64,000 nucleotides of DNA from Thiohalocapsa sp963704155 (GTDB taxonomy: Bacteria > Pseudomonadota > Gammaproteobacteria > Chromatiales > Chromatiaceae): contig CAVPHF010000005.1 of the NCBI GenBank assembly GCA_963704155.1, positions 116,530 to 180,529 of the forward strand, in the 5' to 3' direction. The notes below the pieces were generated by a model, which saw only the letters and a list, made by a program, of their open reading frames with translations, did not search any database and had not been told where the DNA came from. A program made the translations under genes and the position numbers. Positions 44,268-53,176 of this stretch are shown piece by piece; position 1 is the first letter of the stretch; each line of letters begins with the position of its first letter.

Positions 44268-44567
44268 TCAGTCCGCATGCTGGTGGCAATGCCGGGTGAA
44301 GTCGTACGAACCCTTGAGACGAATGCCGAGTACGACTTCGAGGTCACTCTCACGGTTCTGCAGCAGCTGAATGGAGGGGCTGACGCGCAGATAGTTACCG
44401 ATCCCGAAGCGCCAGTAACTCTCTATCCCATATTGCCAATTGAAGCCCAGTTCCCGTTGATAAGCCGTGGGTTTGCCGTACATTGCGGCAACACCCAACT
44501 GGTCGTTGTCGCGGCCGAGAGGCCTATTCCAGGCGAAGCCCAGCAATCCGCCGCTCTCCACGGGCAA
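44268..44567 (-). pseudogene. Remnant of an OprB-type carbohydrate porin (C-terminal strands)
   Basis: The minus strand encodes ESGGLLGFAWNRPLGRDNDQ, LGVAAMYGKPTAYQRELGFN, WQYGIESYWRFGIGNYLRVS and PSIQLLQNRESDLEVVLGIR. This is the pattern of the last beta-strands of OprB-like carbohydrate-selective porins (ELGIETYWRF-type motif, PDLQ strand, final aromatic). Upstream coding continues only in broken frames (44570-44760). Without a signal peptide or a full barrel it cannot work. Confidence 0.6.
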
Positions 44568-44738
44568 TTCGTTTCCCCCTGACCGGCGTCGTCGAAAGCG
44601 TCGGCTGGGGCATCGCCCAGCAGGACGGTAGCACCGGCGAGGACCCGCTGCCCAGCATCAGCCCTACTTTCGAATGGATTCGCCTGGCCCAGCGGGTACC
44701 AGTGCGAGTGCACCTGGAGCAGGTGCCCGACACCTTGG

Positions 44739-45347
44739 CTACGTCTGGAAACGATCCTCGATCATGACGTCGCCCAGCGGCAACTGTCCCGGCTTGGGCC
44801 ATGCCTCTTTCGTCCCCTTGCCGATCGCGATCATGAAAGCGATCTCATGATCTTGCGGCAGGTCGATGACGCCGGCCACCGCTTGATAGTCGAAACCATC
44901 CATCGGACAGGAGTCGTAGCCCAGTTCCTTGGCCATGAGCATGATGGCCATGCCCACCAGACCACAGGAGCGCATCCCCTCATCCCGCTCGACCTGCGGT
45001 TTGCCGTCGTAATACTGCGCGATGGCAGGCACCAGAAAGTCTTGAACTTCTTTTGGTGCATTACGCCAGTAGCGATCGGGATCAGCACTCCAGGCCTTTC
45101 TGTCGAAACACAGCACCAGGAGCTCTGAGGCGTCTGTCACTTGCGCCTGGTCCCAGGCGACGGCGCGGATGGCCTTGCGTTGCTCCGGATCGCGCACGCG
45201 CACGAAACGCCAGTTCTGGATGTTGAAGGCCGTCGGCGCGAGGATGGCGTGTTCCATCAGCATGCGGAAGGTCTCTTCCGGCATTTGGTGGTCCGGGTCG
45301 TACCACTTGATGGCTCGACGGGCGACGATTGCTTGGCTTACGTTCAT
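44739..45347 (-). CDS. Nitroreductase-family flavin oxidoreductase
   Basis: A 202-residue FMN oxidoreductase: MNVSQAIVARRAIKWYDPDH with the Arg pair that binds the FMN phosphate, EHAILAPTAFNIQNWRFVRV, then SCGLVGMAIMLMAKELGYDS and CPMDGFDYQAVAGVIDLPQD, and a C-terminal IAIGKG. Family members reduce nitroaromatics, quinones or related compounds with NAD(P)H. Start 45347 fits the family; the frame is open 21 codons upstream. The isolated gene gives no clue to substrate. Confidence 0.9.
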   Translation of the reverse strand: MNVSQAIVARRAIKWYDPDHQMPEETFRMLMEHAILAPTAFNIQNWRFVRVRDPEQRKAIRAVAWDQAQVTDASELLVLCFDRKAWSADPDRYWRNAPKEVQDFLVPAIAQYYDGKPQVERDEGMRSCGLVGMAIMLMAKELGYDSCPMDGFDYQAVAGVIDLPQDHEIAFMIAIGKGTKEAWPKPGQLPLGDVMIEDRFQT

Positions 45348-45963
45348 CGGTGTTGTCCTCAATACGGTCAGGTGCGGGTTCGGAAGACGGCGGTGACTGG
45401 CGTCAGGCATGAAGGATCAGCTCAATCCCTCACGACAGTGTTGCTCGTCATCGGCGGAGAGGTCAAAGCGCGCTTAGCGCGCGGTGCGAAGATCGTGCTC
45501 CACTTTGGGAATCCAACAGATGAGGGTGTCCGCGGCCGACATCCACGGCTTTCGCGTTGTCTGCGGCGACATCATCGCTCGCTGCTGCTGCGCTAGGAGT
45601 TCGTCATCGAGTTGGTGCAGTGGCAACTGACGTACCGCGAGTTCTCCGGGCTCGACCTGGTCGCGAACGTGGTCGGCGTCGAGGGCACCGGCGCGGGAGC
45701 ATCCTCCCCACCGGGTAGTCCGCGAACGGGCGCGATCGGCGGCGTCGGTGATGAAGAAGACAACTCTCGCACTATCCGCTCTGGGTTGCATTGCCGCGGT
45801 CGCTGTTCGCAGACCCGATGTCGGTTGTGGGTCGGTTCTGGGTCGGTGCTGCCGGTGGATCCGAAACTCATGAACCAAAAAGGGACGGCACCTGCGTGCC
45901 GCCCCGAGTGCTTTCCCTCGCTCCCGGCCGCGCTTCTGCCCGCGCGGCTTGGGGGAGCGGCTC

Positions 45964-48900
45964 TCAGAACGCCGTACAGACTTGGCCGATCGTGGCGATC
46001 TGGATGCAGGCCTTTGGCTGGGCGCCGAAGGTGACATTTCCGTCCGCCAAGGTCTGGCCGTTCAGTGTTGCGAACACCCGGCCGTCGAGGCCGCTGTTGT
46101 CGAGGTTGACGACGATCTCGGCGACGAGGTCGCCGTCGATCTGCGGCACCGCGCCGAGGGCGGCCTCCGCCGCTGCCAACGCCAGTTCGGCGACCTCGCG
46201 TCCAGCGAACAGCCCGGCGACACGCGGGTCGGCGTCCACCGGGAGGGTGACGATCGCCTGCTGGGCCACCTTCAACGCCTCCTTCGCGGCCAACAGGGCC
46301 AGGTTCGCGCTGGCCTTGGACGCCTCGTAGGCGGTGATCTTCGTGTAGGCCGCCGCGATACTCGCGTTCTTGCCCGCGGCGTAAGACAGGTAGCTGGCGT
46401 AGGCACTGGCCTTCTTGTACCAGGGCTGTTTCTTGTACCAGCGGTACTTGCTGCTGATCTGGCTCTTCCAGCTGCGAATATTACCGTGCTCCCGGTCGAT
46501 GGCGCTTTGCAGCGAGTTGAGCGTCGACTGCGCCGAGCTGACGGCGGCCTCGGCGCTGGCCAAGGCTTGCCCGTCGCGCTCGCGCTCGGCCTGGACGATG
46601 CCGCGCTGCTGGGCGATCAACAGGTTGATCGCGGCAAGATCCTGCTGTGCCTGCACCACGTCCTGGCGCGCCTGGTCGGCCGCCGCGGTGATGGTGCCGA
46701 AGGGGAAGACGATACCGGCTGAGCCGGTGAGGTCAGGCCCTTGGTTGGTGATCTTCCCGGACAGGCGAATCGAGGACAGCGGTGTGCTGAAGTCCCCGGA
46801 CACGAACAGCCCGTCGTGGTCGACCTCGGCGGCGGCCGGGCTGAGCCCAACGCCGGCGACCAAGAGCTTCCCGCTCATGCGCAGATAGCTGTCCTCGGGC
46901 CGCTCGATGCCGACCAGGGTCTCGACGTCAACGCTGCCGCCGGTGGCGATGGACGGATGCAGACTCATGTCGCTCAGGCCCTGGGCGAAGACGCCGGTGC
47001 GGTCGATGCGCATCGTCACGGCGGCAAGGTCCAGATCATTGAGCGCCAGACCGGTCGCGTCGCGCAAGCCGGAGAGGTCATAACTAAAGGCGCCCTCCGC
47101 GGCGATGAACGACGCCTCCGGACGCAGCGAGCTGACGTAACCGGCCACCTTCGAGCTTTGTACCGGCACGAAGGGAATCTGCGGCGGCAGGAAGGAGAGG
47201 TCCGGGTGATTGATGCCGCTGAAGTAGCTGGCCTGCTCATCGGTCAATAGGCGCATGCCGGCGCTGGCACTGCCGAGCGGGAAGCCGAAGGACAGGAAGC
47301 CGGGGACCAGCTCGACCGAGACCGAGACGAAGCCGTTGCCGCCAAGCTCCATGCCGTCCGTGCCGACGTAGGAGACGACCGTGCCTTCGAGCTCGATCAC
47401 GGGCGACAGCGGGACGCTGGAGGAGAGCAGGATCTGCCCACTGAAGCCGCCGACATCATCCGGCAGACCCCAGGTGGTCTCTGGGACGAAGGGGATGCCG
47501 CCGAGCCAGGAGAAGGCCAGCGCGTTGATCTCTGGCAGGCCCAGGCCGGCCTCGTCCTCGCCCGACTCGCGCTTCTTGCCTTGCAGCTCATCGGCGGCCT
47601 CCTCGACGGCGGCTAGCTTGCTGTGATCGATATTGGGCGAGATGAAATCGGCGGCAGCGTCGGGCACATCGGTGGGCGGCTCGTCTGGGTTCGCCTCGTC
47701 ATAGGCCAGGGCGTCGGGATCGTTTCGCTTCTGGTAGAACGCCCGCGTCTCGGCACTGAGGCCCTCGAGGCGCGTCATGAACTCGGGGTCAACATCGGGG
47801 CCGGAGTTGGTGATCATCTCCATCGTCAGGCCCGCAAGCTGCCCCTCGTCTAGCAGCAGGATGTTTGCCAGCGCCTCCTCGAACCGCGCCGGGTCTTCGA
47901 TCTGGCCGCTGTCCAGCATCGCCTCCAGCTCCTCGGCGATGCGCAGCTGCATCTTGATCAGTTCCTTGTCGACCTCGTTCGCCTGTTGCGCCTGCGGTGT
48001 GAAGTAGAAGTACGGGTCGGCAGGATCGAGAATAAAGGTGGCGGCTCTGTCTCCCGGCACCGAGAACTGGAAGGGATCCTCCGCGTCTTCGTTGGCGCCG
48101 AGCATGGCGCCGAGCGGCATGTCGAACTCCAGACCGGTCTCTAAATGCAGGAAAACGTAAGCCGGCTCGATCAGTTCCCAGTCGCCGTTCTCGTTTTGCC
48201 CGTAGTTCTCTGCCAGCGGCAAGCGCTGACCGCCGCCCTCAAGCAGTTGCCGAACGGTGGCGCGCGAAGCGATGCCGATGATCGCGAGCGGTTCGAAGTG
48301 GAAGCTCGCGTCGGCGAACAGCGGCAGATCGCCGAGCGAGGCCCGCACGCTGCCTGTCACCTCTAGCGGGAACGCCGCCCCCGGCTCGGTGAAGGCAAAA
48401 TTGAGCAGACCGGCTAGCTTGATGTCGCCCGCCACCGGCGTCTTCAGTGTGACGTCGTCGTCGATCTCGAAGCTTCTCCGATTGGGCGCAAAGACGATGC
48501 TGGCAGCAGGCGCCCGGAACACGATCGTCGGCGTGATCACGATGTCGCAGTAACCGATGCCACCGGGCATGTCGTCGCACACAAGGGGGTCGGCGGCGCG
48601 GGCAAGGCCCGGCACTGAGATGCTCAGCCCGAGCAACAGCGTGCAGCCCAACCAATGGCGCCGAAGACGCGGTCCGAATCGCGCGCAGGTATCAGCGCTC
48701 GACCTGAGGCCGTCTTCCCTTCCGGCGCGCTGCACATCGGGCACCTGATGATCCATGGCCGTCGTTGCGAGAGGCGACGGCGGATCAACGCGTCCCCGGA
48801 CGGCCTTGCTGGACTTGCCTCTGGCCTCGGCAGGGAGGCGGACTAAGGGATACGACTGACACAGCCGATCCGACTGCCGCGATGCCTCGGAGTCGATTGC

Positions 48901-49005
48901 CGGGCCTGTAGTTGGGACGCTTCGCAAGCCTCGGTTGATCGAGACGCCGCCTCGCCGTTGTTGACAGCCGGCATGCGCCTGGCCGGTAAGCTGGATGGTG
49001 CCCAT
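45964..49005 (-). CDS. Very large predicted exported protein of unknown function (1013 residues)
   Basis: I do not recognise a family. A hydrophobic signal-like segment, LGCTLLLGLSISVPGLARA, sits at about residues 118-136, followed by a beta-rich region, a coiled coil of about 200 residues (ARQDVVQAQQDLAAINLLIA onward) broken by KYRWYKKQPWYKKASAYASY, and a Cys-paired end. The ATG at 49005 has an excellent ribosome site (AGGAG, six bases away) but leaves about 115 residues before the signal; an ATG at 48756 lacks one. I infer an envelope or secreted structural protein. It stands alone, next to a nitroreductase gene. Confidence 0.7.
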   Translation of the reverse strand: MGTIQLTGQAHAGCQQRRGGVSINRGLRSVPTTGPAIDSEASRQSDRLCQSYPLVRLPAEARGKSSKAVRGRVDPPSPLATTAMDHQVPDVQRAGREDGLRSSADTCARFGPRLRRHWLGCTLLLGLSISVPGLARAADPLVCDDMPGGIGYCDIVITPTIVFRAPAASIVFAPNRRSFEIDDDVTLKTPVAGDIKLAGLLNFAFTEPGAAFPLEVTGSVRASLGDLPLFADASFHFEPLAIIGIASRATVRQLLEGGGQRLPLAENYGQNENGDWELIEPAYVFLHLETGLEFDMPLGAMLGANEDAEDPFQFSVPGDRAATFILDPADPYFYFTPQAQQANEVDKELIKMQLRIAEELEAMLDSGQIEDPARFEEALANILLLDEGQLAGLTMEMITNSGPDVDPEFMTRLEGLSAETRAFYQKRNDPDALAYDEANPDEPPTDVPDAAADFISPNIDHSKLAAVEEAADELQGKKRESGEDEAGLGLPEINALAFSWLGGIPFVPETTWGLPDDVGGFSGQILLSSSVPLSPVIELEGTVVSYVGTDGMELGGNGFVSVSVELVPGFLSFGFPLGSASAGMRLLTDEQASYFSGINHPDLSFLPPQIPFVPVQSSKVAGYVSSLRPEASFIAAEGAFSYDLSGLRDATGLALNDLDLAAVTMRIDRTGVFAQGLSDMSLHPSIATGGSVDVETLVGIERPEDSYLRMSGKLLVAGVGLSPAAAEVDHDGLFVSGDFSTPLSSIRLSGKITNQGPDLTGSAGIVFPFGTITAAADQARQDVVQAQQDLAAINLLIAQQRGIVQAERERDGQALASAEAAVSSAQSTLNSLQSAIDREHGNIRSWKSQISSKYRWYKKQPWYKKASAYASYLSYAAGKNASIAAAYTKITAYEASKASANLALLAAKEALKVAQQAIVTLPVDADPRVAGLFAGREVAELALAAAEAALGAVPQIDGDLVAEIVVNLDNSGLDGRVFATLNGQTLADGNVTFGAQPKACIQIATIGQVCTAF

Positions 49006-49285
49006 CGTAATCTCCTGGTTCAGTGTGGAATCGACTCGTTCCGACTCCCGGTTGGGGATCGGAGTACGCCGTCGGATTCGGCGTCACATTGAACAGGGCA
49101 CAGAGCGGGCCATTATTCAAACATTCTGTTTTAAAGAGAAAATTGAGTAAAAAGTAATCGTGCGTGAGCGTTGCTGAATCTGCCTGAACGGCTCAAGTTG
49201 GACCGATCGGTTCATTCTGGTCGCCCGCACAATGGCAGTTTGCGGCCGGCGTGGACGTGAGAGGCCGCGTCAAGCAAAAACGGTC
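49006..49285. other. Upstream region of the large exported protein
   Basis: It contains an AT-rich stretch (49110-49165) unlike the GC-rich surroundings, probably the promoter region of the minus-strand gene, plus the strong ribosome site at 49011-49016. No individual -10/-35 pair is convincing enough to name. Confidence 0.4.
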
Positions 49286-49498
49286 TATCTGGTCACCCAA
49301 CGAAAACCGCCCTCCGAGACGCCGCCATCGCTCGATCAAATGGTCCGCATGGTCGCCGGTCTAGGCGACTTCCTCAATCGCACGCATGACGGATTCCCCG
49401 GACCCTAGTCGATCTGGATCGGACTGCAGCGAGCCGCGGATTTCGCGCTCGCGCTCGAGGCTAGCCGGGCTGCCGACCGGGCCAGGCGGGTTATGGGT
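49286..49498 (+). pseudogene. IS4/Tn5-type transposase, C-terminal remnant with in-frame stop
   Basis: The frame encodes YLVTQRKPPSETPPSLDQMV, RMVAGLGDFLNRTHDGFPGP, a TAG, then SIWIGLQRAADFALALEASR. This is the C-terminal pattern of Tn5/IS4 transposases (LGGFL-x-R-DG-PG-KT-WxGLQR-x-DF), where the stop replaces the usual Lys before T/S-I-W. The catalytic core is absent. Confidence 0.65.
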
Positions 49499-49704
49499 AA
49501 CGGTGTGGTTAAAGGGCGACAAACCGCCCTCCGCAACCGCGAGAGAGTGGGGTCGGATGGGGTCGGGTCTGGTCTCTTGCGTCAGCGGGGGGAGAGGGCG
49601 ACGCTACTCGTTCGCCAGCTACAAGCGCGGCTATATGCGTCGGAGTCGGTTGTCGTGATCGGCAAGGCGACCCAATAGTCGTACCAGGCTTCTGGGTCTG
49701 GTCT

Positions 49705-50082
49705 TTAGCGAATCAACGCAATCTGCACGGCAACCTTGATCTCCCGCCAAACGGTATACGCTGTTATTGCCGCGATCCCGCGCTCCATGGCAACGGCGAG
49801 GCAGGCGCGGTCGCCAAGCGACAGTCCGAAGACGCGCGAAGGCGGCAATAAGCGTGCGCAAAGAATAGCTTGTCTCGACGAAAAGGGCACGATCTCCAGA
49901 GGCGAGTCGGCCAAGCGCATCGCGATGGGCTCCGGGTCATGTCCATCGCGAGCAAATCGACTCAGCGTCTCAGAGAGGTTGACAGTCGAGATACAGTCAT
50001 CGCTGATCGGCTCGAATACGGTCTCATGTCCCGGTTCCCGAAAAAGGAACGCCAGCAGTGCCGACGCATCCAAGGCGATCAT
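49705..50082 (-). CDS. VapC-type PIN-domain toxin
   Basis: A 125-residue PIN protein: MIALDASALLAFLFREPGHE with Asp5, STVNLSETLSRFARDGHDPE with the central Glu, and LSLGDRACLAVAMERGIAAI with the third acidic residue; the usual final Asp (TxD) is replaced by TAYTVWREI, so one metal ligand may be weaker. It overlaps the antitoxin gene by four bases (ATGA) and ends next to unannotated DNA. Confidence 0.85.
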   Translation of the reverse strand: MIALDASALLAFLFREPGHETVFEPISDDCISTVNLSETLSRFARDGHDPEPIAMRLADSPLEIVPFSSRQAILCARLLPPSRVFGLSLGDRACLAVAMERGIAAITAYTVWREIKVAVQIALIR

Positions 50083-50330
50083 TCGATCTGCACCTCGCGT
50101 CGTCGCTCCGCAATCAGGTGATCCACGACATGGGGCGGCTTGTCCGCGCCATACAAGTCATCCACCATTCCCTGCAGCGCCGTGAGAGCATGCCGGCCGT
50201 TCGATTGCCGGCATGCATGGGCCAAGATCTGCCGGGCCTCTGCCTCCATGCTTCGACCCGAGCGTGCCGCACGCACAGGCAGGCTTGCATGGACCGAATC
50301 GGGAAGATTGCGGACGTTCAAGGTTGCCAT
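50079..50330 (-). CDS. FitA/VapB-type ribbon-helix-helix antitoxin
   Basis: An 83-residue protein with MATLNVRNLPDSVHASLPVR and AARSGRSMEAEARQILAHAC as the Arc-like DNA-binding half and an acidic tail (VVDHLIAERRREVQIE) for toxin binding. It precedes and overlaps the VapC-type gene. Palindromes at 50368-50381 and 50384-50401 lie 38-71 bases upstream and are probable operators. Confidence 0.86.
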   Translation of the reverse strand: MATLNVRNLPDSVHASLPVRAARSGRSMEAEARQILAHACRQSNGRHALTALQGMVDDLYGADKPPHVVDHLIAERRREVQIE

Positions 50331-50383
50331 GGACGCGTCCTTCTGGTGCTGTAAATAGGATTGCTAGCAGTGTGATCACTGTT

Positions 50384-50401
50384 GGCGTTGATATCAACGC
50401 C
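50384..50401. promoter_or_regulatory. Perfect 18-bp palindrome, probable operator
   Basis: GGCGTTGATATCAACGCC is perfectly symmetric. It lies 54 bases before the start codon of the FitA-like antitoxin on the minus strand. A second inverted repeat, CAGTGTGATCACTG (50368-50381), adjoins it. Such paired sites are typical for autoregulated TA operons. Confidence 0.55.
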
Positions 50402-50924
50402 TCTCCGCGGTCTCGGCTTGTTTGGGTTTGCCCAAAAGGCCGTCCCCGTAGGCGGCGAAGATGATGCTAGAGCGCCCACCGCGGCGCACCGCTACCGAAT
50501 CGACTGGGACCTCACAAGCTCCGCGGGGAGGGTCTTACCTTGCGCCATTCGACGGACGACCACACGGCGCCTGAAGGCTCTCGTGTCTTGCCCGGCTTAC
50601 TTAACATCACGAGTTGCAGCCGCTCAATTTGTTGCCACGGGCTCACGCACTGAGCTACCGCCCTGCCGATACTAAGCGAAGAACGGAACCCGTCGCCCGC
50701 GCTGGGCTGTAGCGACGCGACTGGCGAGACCGGTCCTCGCAACCCTTGCCAACCAAGACCGCGAAGTAGTCCGGATGTATGTCCAAATTTGGGGGCAACG
50801 TCGACATCTTCTATGCGACTGAAGTCGCACCTGCGGATGGTGTGCAAGCGATTGATCGCGTCAGACCATCGGCGCTAGCTACGGAATCTTAGACATACCG
50901 TCACCAGCAGACCATTTTCTCATC
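50402..50924. other. Non-coding stretch before the Wadjet genes
   Basis: About 520 bases without a supported gene; open frames on both strands lack start signals and recognisable domains. The AT-rich segment just before 50925 may contain the jetA promoter, but no clear pair of hexamers is visible. Confidence 0.5.
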
Positions 50925-52403
50925 ATGCATCCGAGCACCCACGCCCTCGCCTTGAAGCAGCTAGCGCCAACAGCCGACCTGGCGGCTGCTGTCGGCGGAG
51001 AATGCGCCGGCGATCATGGCGCTGCTGGAGGCGCATCTGTTGGAGCAGGCACGCAAGCTGCCGGCGTCGCTGCTGATCGAGCGCATCGGGCGTGACCTGG
51101 AGCGCTTTCGCGCCGAGGGCTGGGAGCTGCCGCAGGCGGCCAGCGCCTATCTGGCGGACTGGCTGGCGGCGGGCTGGCTGGAGCGCAGCCTGTCGCGCGG
51201 AGGGCGAGGAGGAATACGAGATCAGCGCCGCGGCGACCCAGGCGATCCGCTTCGCCCAGGGCCTGTCGGAGCAGCGCACGGTGGCCACCGAGAGCCGGCT
51301 CGGGACTGGTGATCTCGCAGCTGATCCAGCTGGCGGACGAGACCGAGACCGATCCGCACATCCGCGTGCAACGGCTGCTGCGCGAGCGCGAGCGCATCGA
51401 CGCCCGCATCGAGGCGGTGCAAAGCGGTCGGCTGGAGCCGCTGGCGGACGACCGGGCGCTGGAGCGCGTGCGCGAGATCATCGCGCTGAGCGACGAACTG
51501 GCCGGCGACTTTCGGCGCGTGCGCGACGACTTCCGCGGCCTGAATCGCGATCTGCGCGAGCGCATCGTCGACAGCGACGGCAACCGCTGCGACGTGCTCG
51601 ACGCGGTGTTCGCCGATGTCGATCTGATCGCCGACAGCGACGCCGGCAAGACCTTCCGCGCCTTCTGGCGCCTGCTGACCGACCCGCAACAGAGCGCGGA
51701 GCTGGAGGCGGCGCTGGAGCAGGTGCTGGAGCGGGCCTTTGCGACCGGCCTGGAACGGCGCGAGCGGCGCAACCTGTCCGGCCTGACCGGCACCCTGCTG
51801 GAGCGCGGCGGCGAGGTGCACGACGTGCTGTATCAGTTCGCCCGCGGCCTGAAGCAGTTCGTGCAGAGCCGCGAGTTCCGCGAGCAGCGGCGCATGAGCA
51901 CGCTGGTCAAGACCGCCCAGCGCCGCTCGCTGGCGCTGAAGGGCCGCATCCGGCCGCAGCGGCCGATGGAGCATGACCTGACCCTGACCAGCGCGTCGTT
52001 GCGCTCGCTGTCGCAGTTTCGGCTGCACGACCCGAGCCTGGATGCCGTCGACGGCCGCATCGATCTGGCGGAGTCGGCGGAGATCGCGCTGGAGGGCATT
52101 GCCGAACTGGTGTCCCAATCCGAGATCGACTTCCGTACCCTGGAGGAGCACATCGCGGAGTTGCTCGCCACCCACGGCCAGATCACCATCGCCGACCTGT
52201 TGCACGCGTTTCCGGCCGAGCAGGGGCTCGGCACCCTGGTCGGTTACCTGGCGCTCGGCGTGCGCGACGGCATCGTCGCCGAACGACACAGTGATCAGGT
52301 CAGTTGGCGCGGTCTCGACGGCGTCGAGCGCCGAGCGCGCATCCCGCGCATCTATTTCGTCAACCAATCAATCGACGGGGACGGACAACATGGCAGAGCA
52401 TGA
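50925..52403 (+). pseudogene. jetA: JetA (DUF3375), Wadjet component, three single-base frameshifts
   Basis: Pieced together, the gene encodes about 490 residues of a DUF3375 protein. MHPSTHALALKQL runs in one frame, then RQQPTWRLLSAENAPAIMAL to WLERSLSR, then EGEEEYEISAAATQAIRFAQ to TESRLG, then LVISQLIQLADETETDPHIR to the TGA at 52403. Each break is repaired by removing one G, at about 50964, 51199 and 51302. JetA is the MukF-like kleisin of the Wadjet SMC complex. The 3' frame alone (from 51309) covers 365 residues. Its stop overlaps the jetB ATG. Confidence 0.85.
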
Positions 52404-53131
52404 CGCATTCACCGCAACATCGGCATCGGTCGCCGCCAATGCGGGTGACGCGGACATCCGAGACGACGCGCAGCCGAACGGCGCCCGACGATGATCCGGA
52501 CGACGCCCGCGACGACGCCCAACTCTACCCCGGCGACACCGGCCTGCTGCCGGAGATGGCACGCCGCGCGCTGGTGCAGTTGCTGTCCGGCCCATCGCTG
52601 GAGCAGCGTCGGCATCCGCGGCTCTGGCCGGCCCTGCTGCAATACCAGGGGCTGATCAGCTCGCGGCTGGCGGACCTGTTTCTGGAGCTGATCCTGGACG
52701 CCGACCGCGGCATCGCCTTCACGCGCCAGGCGGACACCGGCGAACTGGAGACGCCGATCCTGCTGCGCCGCTCGCCGCTGACCTTTCTCGACTCGGTGTT
52801 GCTGCTGTACCTGCGCCAGGTGCTGGTGGAGGCGGACATGCGCGCGCAACCGGCGCTGGTGGATCGCGACGAGATGGCCGAGCAACTGCGCCTGTACGAG
52901 GCCGCCGACAACACCGACCGCGCCGGTTTCGACAAGCGCATCAACAACGCCATCGAGAAGGCGAAGAAGAACAGCCTGCTGTCGGCGGTGCGCGGCAACC
53001 CGGACCGCTTCGAGGTCTCCGCCAGCCTGAAGCTGATCTTCGGCACCGCGGAGGTGGAGCAACTGACCAAGCTGTATACGGCGCTGGCAAGCGCGACAAC
53101 GGACGACCAACCCCCGGAGAACAGCGCATGA
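52400..53131 (+). CDS. jetB: JetB (DUF4194), Wadjet component
   Basis: A 243-residue protein whose body (YPGDTGLLPEMARRALVQLL, YQGLISSRLADLFLELILDA, LLRRSPLTFLDSVLLLYLRQ, DNTDRAGFDKRINNAIEKAK, DRFEVSASLKLIFGTAEVEQ) matches the DUF4194 KITE-like (MukE) subunit of Wadjet. ATG 52400 overlaps the jetA stop. The first 32 residues are Arg/Pro-rich and odd; an alternative ATG at 52390 gives a more natural N-terminus (MAEHDAFTATSASVAANAGD) in the other frame, which would need one indel near 52488. The core is intact. Confidence 0.88.
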   Translation: MTHSPQHRHRSPPMRVTRTSETTRSRTAPDDDPDDARDDAQLYPGDTGLLPEMARRALVQLLSGPSLEQRRHPRLWPALLQYQGLISSRLADLFLELILDADRGIAFTRQADTGELETPILLRRSPLTFLDSVLLLYLRQVLVEADMRAQPALVDRDEMAEQLRLYEAADNTDRAGFDKRINNAIEKAKKNSLLSAVRGNPDRFEVSASLKLIFGTAEVEQLTKLYTALASATTDDQPPENSA

Positions 53132-53176
53132 ACAGGCCACATCGACATTGACCACGGCGACGCTGTCGCCGCAAGC

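Noticed and set aside
49386..49658. 90-codon open frame after the large exported protein
   Set aside because: It runs in a different frame through the IS4-type remnant and has Arg/Ser/Gly-rich composition typical of shadows.
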